A stretch of DNA of 64,000 nt from RGIG4140 sp045655105 (lineage in GTDB: Bacteria > Pseudomonadota > Alphaproteobacteria > CAAHEQ01 > UBA3637): positions 4,261 through 68,260 of the forward strand of contig JAZOOQ010000006.1 of the NCBI GenBank assembly GCA_045655105.1. The letters run 5' to 3'. Shown here piece by piece: positions 41,439 through 50,801 of this stretch. Positions within the stretch are counted from its first letter, which is position 1; every line of letters begins with the position of its first letter. Position numbers and translations under genes: made by a program. The notes beneath the pieces are model-generated. The model was given only the letters and a program-made list of their open reading frames with translations. It searched no databases and was not told the DNA's origin.

Positions 41439-42218
41439 TTAATTTTCCTCCGGCAACTCTTCTTCAGGGTTCCAATATGTTTTATGTCTTTTTGCGGTTG
41501 CAAGTCCAAGTAGCGCATTATATTGTAATTGAGCGGCTCTTAATTGTTTTTGAATCATAAGTAATTTAATCCAAGCAATTTTTGCAGCAGCAGTTCTTAA
41601 TAAGAGCTTTGGTTTGTTTTCGTTGTTTTCTAAAGAATTTTGATTTGACGCTTGTCTTGATGAGTTATCGATATCCTTTTCCATTTCATCAATGATATCA
41701 AATATTTTTTTGGTTTGATGTTTTAAAACCAATATTCTTGCCATCATCTGAATATTGGCTTGTTGACGAATATATTGTCTTTTTTTAACAAAATTATAAT
41801 CACCTTCATGATCAGCAAAAGGCATATCAGCATAAATTTTCATATTGCTTTTCATAAGGGTTTCAACTTTTGATGAGGCAGGATCTGGATATTCAACAAC
41901 AATATCTTTTGGCGGTTCTTTTCCTTCAACAAAATCGCCAGGATTTGCAGAATCGTTATTTCCTAAAACCGAAGATGGATTTGGAAGGTCAGAGATTGTT
42001 TGATTGACAAGAGCATTTCCTTGTTCGGTTATATAATTAAATTGTTTGTTAGCTTCAGCTGCGCCTCTTGAAATCGTATCAGCAGTGCTTCCTGGTTCTA
42101 AAACTGGACCACCAACACCAGCAATCCAACATGGATCACAAGGCATGCATACTGAGGAATATGCTGACAGAGGAGTTGTGGTCAAAAATATGAAAAGAAT
42201 ATAAGGTGTTATTTTCAT
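41439..42218 (-). CDS. Secreted protein of the secretion operon, Cys-rich N-terminus
   Basis: 259 residues, unrecognised. Signal peptide to about residue 22, then a CMPCDPCW cluster directly after cleavage, a Gly/Ser/Asn-rich stretch and a helical second half (KIAWIKLLMIQKQLRAAQLQYNALLGLATAKR). VirB5-like minor pilins are similarly small, exported and helical, but I see no specific match. The start overlaps the stop of the preceding gene by 4 bases (ATGA), so the pair is coupled. The gap to the next gene is 2 bases. Confidence 0.55.
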   Translation of the reverse strand: MKITPYILFIFLTTTPLSAYSSVCMPCDPCWIAGVGGPVLEPGSTADTISRGAAEANKQFNYITEQGNALVNQTISDLPNPSSVLGNNDSANPGDFVEGKEPPKDIVVEYPDPASSKVETLMKSNMKIYADMPFADHEGDYNFVKKRQYIRQQANIQMMARILVLKHQTKKIFDIIDEMEKDIDNSSRQASNQNSLENNENKPKLLLRTAAAKIAWIKLLMIQKQLRAAQLQYNALLGLATAKRHKTYWNPEEELPEEN

Positions 42219-42934
42219 TTTGAACCTCCTTGTGTTGTTACGCTAGGATCGTTTGGTTTAAGTTCTAAAATGGTCGGTGATTCTTTAATAAATTGTTGAA
42301 CAACATCAGATTCCATTTGAACAATTTGAATAATAATTTGAGATGCAAGTATTTTCATTTGAGCTTTGATATTGCGGTTCATCATGGCATTACTTTGTGT
42401 TTGATTGCATCCTTTTGCAGACGCACCATGAAGGGATTGCAAATCTTCAATATAAAGTGGGCGCAATTGTTGAGATAAAGCATAGGATTCAGCTGCAATT
42501 TCTGCAGCGAACGCCATTCTGTTTTGAAGCTTTGTTTTTGCTGATTCTTTATCATCTTTAGATACAAAAAACTTTTCTTTCAACATCTTAACAGCATCAT
42601 CAAACTTTTCTTGCGGTGAGATGTATACTGATTTAAACATATTCATAATATTATCTTTCAGATAATCATAAGTTTTTGATGAGAGTTCTGTTTTTTCATT
42701 TGAAGGGGCGTTGCTGCAATTGGCATTCCCAGATCTGGTTTCATTTGCGGTTTCTTCTTGTGCAACAACTTCATTACTTAAAGAGGCTGTTAATTGTGTT
42801 GCCATGTTGCTGCCAGCAAGCATTGGAATATTGCTTACATCGGTAACCGGGCAAACTTGACCAAGGGCGGTATGACATAATAACCCAGCGAATAAAAAAG
42901 AAGAAAATAGATGTATTTTAAAGTTTTTTTTCAT
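42215..42934 (-). CDS. Secreted helical protein of the secretion operon (VirB5-like position)
   Basis: 239 residues, unrecognised. Signal peptide to about residue 25 (ends TALG), a QVCPVTDV start of the mature protein, then mostly helix including MKILASQIIIQIVQMESDVVQQF. Three more cysteines (NCSN, GCNQ) could form disulphides. Amphipathic helices plus export fit a minor pilin or chaperone of the VirB5 kind, by size and context only. The ATG is preceded by AAAGGAGAAAAAA. Confidence 0.5.
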   Translation of the reverse strand: MKKNFKIHLFSSFLFAGLLCHTALGQVCPVTDVSNIPMLAGSNMATQLTASLSNEVVAQEETANETRSGNANCSNAPSNEKTELSSKTYDYLKDNIMNMFKSVYISPQEKFDDAVKMLKEKFFVSKDDKESAKTKLQNRMAFAAEIAAESYALSQQLRPLYIEDLQSLHGASAKGCNQTQSNAMMNRNIKAQMKILASQIIIQIVQMESDVVQQFIKESPTILELKPNDPSVTTQGGSK

Positions 42935-42945
42935 TTTTTTCTCCT

Positions 42946-43704
42946 TTATTTTTCTTCAATAATAGATCTTTGTCTATCTTGCATCATCAGCGTGCTGTTA
43001 ATTTCTAAAATAGAAGATTCAACAACCAAAAGTTCGTTAAGTTGAGTTGCAATTTCTTTATCTAAAATTGATAATCCATTTTCAAGACTTTTAATTTCAG
43101 TGCGTGATTTGACGTTTGATGCCATTCTTTCAAGTTCTTCTTTTTGTTTTTCCGAGAGGGCTAAAATCTTTTCAGAAATTGCAAGCCCATGATGAAGAGA
43201 AAGATACCTTTTATGTTGAATAAATTCTTGAGTGTTTGGAAATGAGGCATCTGCTAATGGATCAATTTTCACAATAGCATCACTATCAAGATCAATTTTA
43301 TCTCTTTCATTTAATGAATTTTGAGCTTTATAATCAACCAGATATGTGCTCTTTACAATTTGATGCATTTTTGAAAGATTTGGTTTTTCTTGGCGAAGTT
43401 CCGTTAAAAACATTTGTGTGAATGTTTTATCCGTATAAAAAGCAACATCATCACCCGTGAGCAGTGGTGAATTATCAGTCGTGATACGTTCACGTCTGGT
43501 AATCCCTGGTTGGCCATAATTTGTGTTCGTTTTTTTTTGAAACTTAGATATATATTTTGAAACAGTGGCAGAGGCTTGTTGAACGATTGCTTGGGCTTGA
43601 GCAAGCGGATACATTAAAATACTGGTGGTCATTCCTGCTTGTACTTGTGTATTTAAACAAGAAAGTATGATAACAGTTGGTAAGATTAATTTTATTTTTA
43701 ACAT
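42946..43704 (-). CDS. Secreted protein of the secretion operon
   Basis: 252 residues, unrecognised. Signal peptide 1-23 (ends QVQAG). The mature part has a hydrophobic-helical start (ILMYPLAQAQAIVQQASATV), a polar middle (DNSPLLTGDDVAFYTDKTFTQMF) and a long helical C-terminus with heptad-like spacing (KQKEELERMASNVKSRTEI). The preceding gene lies 9 bases upstream and AGGAGGATAAC precedes the ATG. It may be one of several co-evolving periplasmic or extracellular parts of the same machine as its neighbours. Confidence 0.5.
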   Translation of the reverse strand: MLKIKLILPTVIILSCLNTQVQAGMTTSILMYPLAQAQAIVQQASATVSKYISKFQKKTNTNYGQPGITRRERITTDNSPLLTGDDVAFYTDKTFTQMFLTELRQEKPNLSKMHQIVKSTYLVDYKAQNSLNERDKIDLDSDAIVKIDPLADASFPNTQEFIQHKRYLSLHHGLAISEKILALSEKQKEELERMASNVKSRTEIKSLENGLSILDKEIATQLNELLVVESSILEINSTLMMQDRQRSIIEEK

Positions 43705-43713
43705 GTTATCCTC

Positions 43714-44487
43714 CTAATCAAAAAATGAACCGAGCATACTGCCAGCCGCTTGTATGGCCATACCCGCAACAACTTCTTTGAAAGATACGTTTGTGTTTGT
43801 AACATAATCTGCAGAGCTGATGGCTGTGATCATATTATTGGTTGCGGCTGTTAAAACAATGGCATTATAAATTTGAGCACTGCTCATTTTAACACTGGTA
43901 TTATTTGAAACACTGGAACTATAATTTTTTGTTTGATTTGTTTGATCTTGAACTTGGGTATCAATTTTTGTTTTGCCAACTAAATTATTGCTCGCAAGTT
44001 CTTTATTTGTGGCTGCTAAAGCATATCCAAAAGTGGCAACTTCAACCAAAGCACGTTCTCTTTTTTCTTTTGATTTTGCAGTATTTGCAATACCGGCTTC
44101 TTCAGTTCTGTCTTTACCATCTTGATTTGTGGGAGGTAAAAGTGTTTCTCTAAAAAATTCACTGCCGTTAACACCTTCTGGAATTGTTTCAGATGAACTT
44201 GATCCTTCAGGAGAAAGAGAACCAGACACCCCCTCAGTTGCTGATTGAGGATTAATAAATTCAAGAGTGCTATTTGTGAAATCATTAATACCACCAATCA
44301 TTCTGTTTTTTAAAGAGGTTTCGCCTTGAGAGTTTTGTTTTTCATCTTGCACATCTTCATCAGCTTGTTGTTGCTTTTTTTGGCCAGATCTATATTGCCC
44401 TGTGTCACTAACTGGAATACCAGCAAAAGCATTTTGAAGAGTTAAAGAATAGAGTGCAAAAAGAAGAATAAGTGTTATTTTTTTCAT
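43714..44487 (-). CDS. Secreted Ser/Gly-rich protein of the secretion operon
   Basis: 257 residues, unrecognised. Signal peptide 1-22 (ends NAFAG). A low-complexity region at about 85-105 (GSLSPEGSSSSETIPEG) separates a polar first half from a more hydrophobic C-terminus (VVAGMAIQAAGSMLGSFFD) that could sit at a membrane or pack as a pilin-like helix. The start overlaps the stop of the previous gene by one base (TGATG), so translation is coupled. Confidence 0.5.
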   Translation of the reverse strand: MKKITLILLFALYSLTLQNAFAGIPVSDTGQYRSGQKKQQQADEDVQDEKQNSQGETSLKNRMIGGINDFTNSTLEFINPQSATEGVSGSLSPEGSSSSETIPEGVNGSEFFRETLLPPTNQDGKDRTEEAGIANTAKSKEKRERALVEVATFGYALAATNKELASNNLVGKTKIDTQVQDQTNQTKNYSSSVSNNTSVKMSSAQIYNAIVLTAATNNMITAISSADYVTNTNVSFKEVVAGMAIQAAGSMLGSFFD

Positions 44488-45434
44488 CAGAAGCCTCCAT
44501 CCGTTTTAACAGAATTGATTGTTGAATATATGCTTAAAGAATTTAATTCAAGTGTTGATAAGCCTAGCCCTAAATAAGCACTGCCGATAACATTAAATAT
44601 TAAATCCGATTCAGCACGTTTTGTTAATGTTTCAGAAACAGTTGTTGGGTTTTCTTCATTCACATCTTCTTGAACATCAGTAAAATCTGCAGTTGCATTA
44701 ACAATGGCAGCAGAATCTGCATATAGATTTGAAATCCCATTAAATTGCGCTTGAGTAACATGTTGATGAATATCACCAACATCCATAATGCCGGGATCTT
44801 GCTCATTATCAATATAAAAACAAGTTTTAACGCCATCAATTGTTTTTAAATTATCGCAAATTTTTTTATCTTTTTCTCTTGTTGTTAAACGTTCTAGAGG
44901 GTTTAAGTCGTTAATTTTATTAACAACATTAGATCCGCTTTTGTTTTGAGCTACGAAACCTTTCCCCGCTTTTTCGCCACCCTCTTCGGATGAAAACATA
45001 TCGCCAACATAATCTACTCCTTGATCAACCCAATTACCAACGGTTCCTGTAGCGCTATCAATAGCGCCAGACACAGCGCCTGTCACTTTATCTGTTGCAG
45101 CACCAGCAATAGTTGTGGCTGACCCAATAACAGCATCAGCTGTTCCCATAACAGTGCTTTCAACGTTATCAATAACACCAGCTGCTTTGTTGACAAATTG
45201 CCCAATGGCTGATTGGTTAAAATAATTTGGAAATCCATTAAGAGAATTTTGAAGTTGCATAAGTCCATTTATGTTTCCTTCAGTGGTGGCGTGTTCAAGA
45301 GTTGCCTTCATGTTTGGCATATAGTCAAGGTTTGTGTATTTAACAGGAAGAGCAAAACCTTCTTGCTGAAAGGATAGGCAAGAACAAAAAGAAATTAAAA
45401 ATAAACCTAATTTTGAAAAATTCAGACGAAACAT
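44487..45434 (-). CDS. Secreted amphipathic protein, first gene of the secretion operon
   Basis: 315 residues, unrecognised. Signal peptide to about residue 29 (SFCSCLSFQQEGFA). Residues about 80-150 are an Ala/Gly/Thr/Val-rich amphipathic stretch (AVIGSATTIAGAATDKVTGA) that might insert into membrane or form a long helix. A CDNLKTIDGVKTCFY cysteine pair follows. I choose ATG 45434 because GGGGGG lies 4 bases upstream; the ATG at 45446 overlaps that ribosome site. A promoter lies about 45 bases upstream, at the end of folD. Confidence 0.5.
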   Translation of the reverse strand: MFRLNFSKLGLFLISFCSCLSFQQEGFALPVKYTNLDYMPNMKATLEHATTEGNINGLMQLQNSLNGFPNYFNQSAIGQFVNKAAGVIDNVESTVMGTADAVIGSATTIAGAATDKVTGAVSGAIDSATGTVGNWVDQGVDYVGDMFSSEEGGEKAGKGFVAQNKSGSNVVNKINDLNPLERLTTREKDKKICDNLKTIDGVKTCFYIDNEQDPGIMDVGDIHQHVTQAQFNGISNLYADSAAIVNATADFTDVQEDVNEENPTTVSETLTKRAESDLIFNVIGSAYLGLGLSTLELNSLSIYSTINSVKTDGGF

Positions 45435-45478
45435 TAGGCCCCCCATGCATATGTTTTATTGATTAGTATATATATTCT

Positions 45479-45506
45479 ATTTTACACTATTTTGGGGATT
45501 TTGCAA
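45479..45506 (-). promoter_or_regulatory. Promoter of the secretion operon
   Basis: Minus strand TTGCAA (45501-45506), 16-base spacer, TAAAAT (45479-45484). It starts within the last codons of folD, so the secretion genes can be expressed on their own or by read-through. Confidence 0.5.
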
Positions 45507-46341
45507 GATTTTTTTTATATGCAATCAATAGGTTAACAAATAGCATTGTAACAGTCATTGGGCCAACACCACCTGGAACAGGGGTAATAAATCCTGCAAC
45601 ATCTTTTATTTCTTCAAAATCTAAATCTCCAATAATTTTGTTATCATCTAAACGTGTGATCCCAACATCAATAACAACAGAACCTTTTTTAATAAATGAA
45701 GGATCAATTAAATGAGGTTTCCCCGTTGCAGCAATAAGAATATCCGCCATATTGCAAAGTTCTTTCATATTTGTTGTTTTAGAATGGGCTTGAATAACGG
45801 TTGCATTTTGTTTGAGTAACATTTGGGCTAATGGCTTTCCAACCAATCGAGATCGGCCAATAATAAGAGCCGTTTTTCCTTCGATCTTTGGGCAGACAGA
45901 TTGAATAAGTTCCATGCATGCCAATGGTGTGCATGGCTTTAAATCTGTATCAGATAAAAATAAATCCCCTAAATTTTTAGGATGTAATCCATCAACATCT
46001 TTTTCTGGTGAAAGTGCTTCTAACACTTTGTTTTCATTAAAGTGTTTGGGTAATGGCAACTGAACTAAAATGCCATCAATTTCTTTATTTTGATTCAATT
46101 CTTCAATAAAAGAAATTAAAGCATCTTCTGTCATTACAGGAGAAAGTTGAAAGACTTCTGTGTCTGCGCCAATTCTTTCACCAACTTTTTTCTTATGGCC
46201 AACATAAATTAAACTTGCAGGATTATCCCCAACCAAAATAACAGCAAGTTTTGGTTTTCTATCTAAAGAGGAAATTTCTGTTTTTAGGGCATCTTGAATT
46301 TTTGATGCCATTTCTTTTCCGTTTATAATTATGCCAGTCAT
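45487..46341 (-). CDS. folD: Bifunctional methylene-THF dehydrogenase/cyclohydrolase
   Basis: Interconverts methylene-, methenyl- and formyl-tetrahydrofolate using NADP in the cytoplasm, supplying one-carbon units for purines and formyl-Met. 284 residues, normal length. The active-site lysine lies in YVGHKKKVGE and the substrate loop in GILVQLPLPKH. KDVDGLHPKNLG, IIGRSRLVGKPLAQ (NADP loop) and the C-terminal PVPGGVGPMTVTML signature are all present. It is the last gene of the TPR-xerD-lptFD-surA-folD run, 15 bases after surA. No separate terminator is seen before the secretion operon. Confidence 0.96.
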   Translation of the reverse strand: MTGIIINGKEMASKIQDALKTEISSLDRKPKLAVILVGDNPASLIYVGHKKKVGERIGADTEVFQLSPVMTEDALISFIEELNQNKEIDGILVQLPLPKHFNENKVLEALSPEKDVDGLHPKNLGDLFLSDTDLKPCTPLACMELIQSVCPKIEGKTALIIGRSRLVGKPLAQMLLKQNATVIQAHSKTTNMKELCNMADILIAATGKPHLIDPSFIKKGSVVIDVGITRLDDNKIIGDLDFEEIKDVAGFITPVPGGVGPMTVTMLFVNLLIAYKKNLAKSPK

Positions 46342-46356
46342 CCATTTCTCCCTTTT

Positions 46357-47532
46357 TTAAATTTTCATTTCAACAACACTAAATCTTTTTGCATTTTTGA
46401 GCAAACGTTCAGAGAGTTGTTCCATTTTTTCTGCTTCAAGTCGCATTCTTAATTCTTCATCACTAGGAATAACTTTTTTGTTTGTTATCTTGCATTTCAT
46501 GAAAAATAAATCCGAATCTGGTGTTTGGATTGGTCCAATAACTTTTTTTGTTGGAGCATCTTTTAAAAGATCTTTTAATTCGCGTGGTAATTGTTCTGGA
46601 GAAATCATACCTGATTTAACGGATTCTTTAATAGCATTTTCTTTTGCAAAATCTTTGAAAGAATCGCAAGAGTTTAATTTATTAATTTTATCCCCAAAAG
46701 CTGCTGTATGGTTTGCACTTAAAGCCATTTGAGAAACTTCCCAAATTGGAACGGTGTCGGTATGAATAGGGTATTTCCTATCTAAAACAAGTAAAATAAG
46801 ATAACCGTTTTTAGTTTTTAATGGTGTTGAAAGTTCACCACTTGACATGACTCTTAAAGCATCTGTAATTTCTTTTTGATAATGTTTTCCATCAATCCAA
46901 CCAAGTTCACCACCTTTTGAAGCAGAAGGAGCTATGGAATATTTTTTTGCAAGCTCAGGAAATGGTTTTCCTTGATGGAGTTCTTTATAGCAATGTTCAG
47001 CTTCTTTTTGATCCTTAATCAACATTTCTGCCACATAAAATCCTTCTGTTTTTAATTCGTTTCGAATGTTATTTTTTAAAGCAGAAATTTCTTTTTCAGA
47101 AGGAGGTAATAAAGATTTTTTATTTTGTTGAATAACTTGAAGCCACATGAGGTCAGCTTTGATTTGGTTTTTTAAAATATGTAATGGAATTTGATTTTTT
47201 TTCAGCATACTTTCCATGCTTCCTTTTTTCATCCCATTTTGGGATTCTAAATGAAAAATAGCTTCTTCAATTTCTTTTTCAGAAACACTAAATCCTTTTT
47301 TTTCTGCTTCAGAAATTTTTATATGATCATTGATTAAAGCATCTAATGCTGCTTTTACATATTCTTTTTTTTTCGCTGTGGTGATGGGACTTGAATTTTG
47401 AATAGAAATAAGTTTAGCACGAGCCTCTGCGTCAAATGAAGAAATTGGTTGATCATTAACAGTGGCAACAATTTGCCCCGCATTTGCAGATAAACTTAAT
47501 AAAATTAAAGCAATAAAAAGAAGTGATCTCAT
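46357..47532 (-). CDS. surA: SurA-like periplasmic PpiC chaperone/peptidyl-prolyl isomerase
   Basis: Periplasmic chaperone for outer-membrane proteins, including LptD. 391 residues: signal peptide 1-18 (ends NAG), a SurA N-terminal helical domain with IVATVNDQPISSFD at its start (about 20-155), a parvulin domain at about 160-250 (ASKGGELGWID, LSTPLKTKNGYLILLVLD), and a C-terminal region in which a second parvulin is degenerate or missing. The start overlaps the stop of lptFD by 4 bases, so the chaperone is coupled to its principal client, the common lptD-surA arrangement. Confidence 0.88.
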   Translation of the reverse strand: MRSLLFIALILLSLSANAGQIVATVNDQPISSFDAEARAKLISIQNSSPITTAKKKEYVKAALDALINDHIKISEAEKKGFSVSEKEIEEAIFHLESQNGMKKGSMESMLKKNQIPLHILKNQIKADLMWLQVIQQNKKSLLPPSEKEISALKNNIRNELKTEGFYVAEMLIKDQKEAEHCYKELHQGKPFPELAKKYSIAPSASKGGELGWIDGKHYQKEITDALRVMSSGELSTPLKTKNGYLILLVLDRKYPIHTDTVPIWEVSQMALSANHTAAFGDKINKLNSCDSFKDFAKENAIKESVKSGMISPEQLPRELKDLLKDAPTKKVIGPIQTPDSDLFFMKCKITNKKVIPSDEELRMRLEAEKMEQLSERLLKNAKRFSVVEMKI

Positions 47533-50500
47533 TCCATTCCCCCTAAGGTTTTAAGAATAAATTTTACCATAAAAGATGTGTCTCCTTCATAGTCTCTGTC
47601 ATAAGTGAAAGATTTATCCAATTCAAAAGCAATGATTGTGCAATCATTTTCGTATTGAGCAATTAAACCTGATTCAACTGGGCCACGTTGGGATGATTTT
47701 TTTTCTAAATTATATCTATAATATCCAGATAAAGACCAGTTTTTTGTTAATTGAGATGATCCAAAGAATAATATTTCTTCGCGGTTTTTATAATAAGAAA
47801 ATTCATCTGATTTCGTGTCATCTTTAATTTTGATATAATCGATACCAACGCGTAAAGGTGCTTTTCCAACAGTAAAAGTAATTTCATTTTTAACTGGTTT
47901 AAAATCATCTTTATTTAACCGAAAACGATAAGCTAATGAGAAGATATCAAAATTTGTTTGAAGTCTACCAACATAGTCAGAATAATTTGATTCATATCCT
48001 AAAGCTTTTTCCATCACTTCATCTCCAGAGAAGCGATATGATTGACCGAATAAAAATGATGATGACATATTTTTATTGCCATAAACTGAATATTCAATAC
48101 CATAATTTGCTCTTGTGCCTGTTTCAACTCGGTCATACCCAATAAATCTATTTTCAGAGAATAAGTTGGTATCATCAAAATCAATGTCAAGACTATCGAC
48201 ATTAGGGATTTTATCTTTATTGCCACTAACTGGTGATGAAACAAGCATTAAAATTGGAGAAATAACCTGTGTATAATTTTCGCTTGCTTTTGCAAATGGA
48301 TAACTTATTTTGCTTGAAAATACAGGATAAAATCTGCCAGTTGAATAACTATCATCTGTTTTTAAACCGTTAAAAGAATATTTTCCTGTATCAATGCTAT
48401 AACCATCTATGCGAACACTTGCTTTAGTGTCAATATTAATGCCTAAATTTGAGATATAGGGTAGATGTAAACCTTGGGTTACAGAGGCTCTGTTTGATTT
48501 AAATCTTTGGCGGTTATTATAAGCAACGCCATTAATTTTTGAAAACGCATAAAGTCCACTGTTATTTAATGCTTCTGTGTTATACACATAATTCATTGTT
48601 GGAATGAAAACAGGGATGGATTTTTGATTAACTCTACCATGTTGGTTTTGAAAAGAAAGTCCTTTGAAATGGAAATAATTTCTTTCGCCAAATCTTTCAG
48701 CTGAAATATTTGATTCCAAGTATTGATCAGATGTATCAACATCTGGCAATGAGTATCGTCTAAAATATGTATCTGAAGAAACGCGATAATATTGTCCACT
48801 TAAACGCCATTTATCTGAAATATCTGCCCTCATATGAGCTTTGATGTGGCCTTGATTTTTATCATCATTATCTCTTGTTCCACTGGCTTGTAATTTTAAG
48901 TATCCACGTGTAAATGTTCCTTCATAATCCATAAATCCTAATGGGTCATGACTAGTGGATAGTGTTGGAATAAGAGTTAAGTTTTGATTATCTGCAATAT
49001 CAACAAAAAATGGGATGTTAATACCTTGTTTCATTTCATTACTATGAGCAAAACTTGGCGCTAAAAAACCTGTTTTTCTTTTAACGGTAAAATCTGGTAT
49101 ATTTAAATATGGAAAATAAAAAACAGGAACATCTTTAACCTTTAAAAAAGAATGAGTAAATGACATTTCTTTTTCTGGTTTATTGTGTTTAATTGTTCTA
49201 GCTGTTAATTTCCACAGAGGAGATTCTCCTTTGCAAAAAGTGCAAGGAGTATATGTAGCTTTTTTTAAATAAGTAATATCTCCATTCTCTTTTCTTTTAT
49301 ATCTAGCTGCAGACATATATGATCCTTCATATAAGTCCATTTCAACAACGTTACTAACTGCCATTTTAAGAGCAGGAGTCAAAATAGTATCGGCTGTATA
49401 TGTAACAGTTCCATCTGGTGTTGTTGTTTTAGAGGAGTGCGGGATAATAATTTGCCCATTTTTTTTATCGTAAACAAATTTATCTGTTTGGATAATGGTA
49501 TTGTTTTGTTCAATAACAACGTTGCCTTGAGCGGTAACAGATTCATCTTGATGATTATAAAAAATTTCATCAGCTTCAAAATTAACAGGTTTTTCTTTTT
49601 CAAATTTAACTTGTGGGTCTAATTTAATTTGAGAGTGAGCCGTGTTTGCTGAGATGCAAAATGTTGCGATTAATAATAATTTGAATGAATTTTTCATGAC
49701 GTTTTTGATTTGAGGTTTTTGAATGGGTTTCATTGCAAGATAATAAACAATCAAAACAGGAACAAAAAGATTTAAAAACATAAGAGGGGCAAACCAAAGA
49801 TTTTTAGCAGTTAAGTTTTCAAAAGCTAAAGCAAGAGATTGCACTAAAATAGTTGTTAGAATAATGATATTCATACGACCCATCTGCCCCCGACGATTAT
49901 AAAATGGTGATAAAATAGCAAACATTGCTAAAAACATAAATGAGATATTATAAATTGGTTTTGTTAAGCGTTTTAAAATTTCTGTTTTATATTTACGATA
50001 TTGAATTTCATTGCCAACATCTTCTTTTGTTGCAGAAAGCAAATAAGAAAGTGAATAATCTGATTCATCTAATTTTCGTGAGCTATCAGCATTTTTTTTG
50101 TCACTAAAAAACATTTTATATTTATCAAAATTTAAAATTGAAAACTTTTTTGTTTCAGGATTATATTCTTGTCTACTCCCATTTTGAAATACAAGATCAA
50201 ATCCTTCATCATTTTGGAAAATAAATCCTTTTTCAGCAATTAAAACAGAAATATTTTTTGGATTTTTGGCATCATATGCTAAAACACCTTTAACAGAACC
50301 ATCTTCAGATCTTTCTTTTACATAAAGAGTTAAGCGATTATTTAACGTATTAAATTGACCTTCTTGAAGCAATAAATGGGATAAATCATTTCTTACTCGC
50401 CATTTAAGTTCACCAAGTTCTCTATGAGAAGCAGGAATGATGTTGAGTGTTAATAAATAACCAATAATGGTGAGTGCAACGGCTAAAATAAATGCTGGTT

Positions 50501-50801
50501 TCATAATGCTTTTATTAGACATGCCAATTGCTTGCATGACCATAACTTCTTTATCCGCTTGCATTCTAGAAAAAATAAATAAAATCACAGCAAATAAGGC
50601 AATAGGTGATAAAATTTGGATAAAGTTAGGTAAAACCAACAATGTCATTTCTAAAAACATGCTAACAGGAATACCTTTTGTAACAATCATATCAATCATG
50701 CGCAACGATTGTGTAAGCCACACAAGTGTTGTCATTCCTAATAAAATCAATAAAAAGCTGATGACCAGCTGTTTTAAAATATATGATGTTAAAATCTTCA
50801 T
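47529..50801 (-). CDS. LptF-LptD fusion: LPS export permease joined to outer-membrane LPS translocon
   Basis: 1090 residues in one uninterrupted frame. Residues 1-368 are an LptF-type permease (SFLLILLGMTTLVWLTQSLR, LSPIALFAVILFIFSRMQ, then DKEVMVMQAIGMS, a periplasmic jellyroll, and three C-terminal helices). This is an inner-membrane half of the LptB2FG exporter. At residue 369 (ATG 49697) a new Met starts MKNSFKLLLIATFCISANTA, a normal signal peptide. It is followed by an OstA/LptA-like domain (FEADEIFYNHQDESVTAQG) and a large LptD beta-barrel with the paired cysteines YTPCTFCKG. No ribosome site is visible before the internal ATG. It is either a true fusion cut by signal peptidase or readthrough from loss of the lptF stop. 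No lptG is adjacent. Confidence 0.85.
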   Translation of the reverse strand: MKILTSYILKQLVISFLLILLGMTTLVWLTQSLRMIDMIVTKGIPVSMFLEMTLLVLPNFIQILSPIALFAVILFIFSRMQADKEVMVMQAIGMSNKSIMKPAFILAVALTIIGYLLTLNIIPASHRELGELKWRVRNDLSHLLLQEGQFNTLNNRLTLYVKERSEDGSVKGVLAYDAKNPKNISVLIAEKGFIFQNDEGFDLVFQNGSRQEYNPETKKFSILNFDKYKMFFSDKKNADSSRKLDESDYSLSYLLSATKEDVGNEIQYRKYKTEILKRLTKPIYNISFMFLAMFAILSPFYNRRGQMGRMNIIILTTILVQSLALAFENLTAKNLWFAPLMFLNLFVPVLIVYYLAMKPIQKPQIKNVMKNSFKLLLIATFCISANTAHSQIKLDPQVKFEKEKPVNFEADEIFYNHQDESVTAQGNVVIEQNNTIIQTDKFVYDKKNGQIIIPHSSKTTTPDGTVTYTADTILTPALKMAVSNVVEMDLYEGSYMSAARYKRKENGDITYLKKATYTPCTFCKGESPLWKLTARTIKHNKPEKEMSFTHSFLKVKDVPVFYFPYLNIPDFTVKRKTGFLAPSFAHSNEMKQGINIPFFVDIADNQNLTLIPTLSTSHDPLGFMDYEGTFTRGYLKLQASGTRDNDDKNQGHIKAHMRADISDKWRLSGQYYRVSSDTYFRRYSLPDVDTSDQYLESNISAERFGERNYFHFKGLSFQNQHGRVNQKSIPVFIPTMNYVYNTEALNNSGLYAFSKINGVAYNNRQRFKSNRASVTQGLHLPYISNLGINIDTKASVRIDGYSIDTGKYSFNGLKTDDSYSTGRFYPVFSSKISYPFAKASENYTQVISPILMLVSSPVSGNKDKIPNVDSLDIDFDDTNLFSENRFIGYDRVETGTRANYGIEYSVYGNKNMSSSFLFGQSYRFSGDEVMEKALGYESNYSDYVGRLQTNFDIFSLAYRFRLNKDDFKPVKNEITFTVGKAPLRVGIDYIKIKDDTKSDEFSYYKNREEILFFGSSQLTKNWSLSGYYRYNLEKKSSQRGPVESGLIAQYENDCTIIAFELDKSFTYDRDYEGDTSFMVKFILKTLGGME

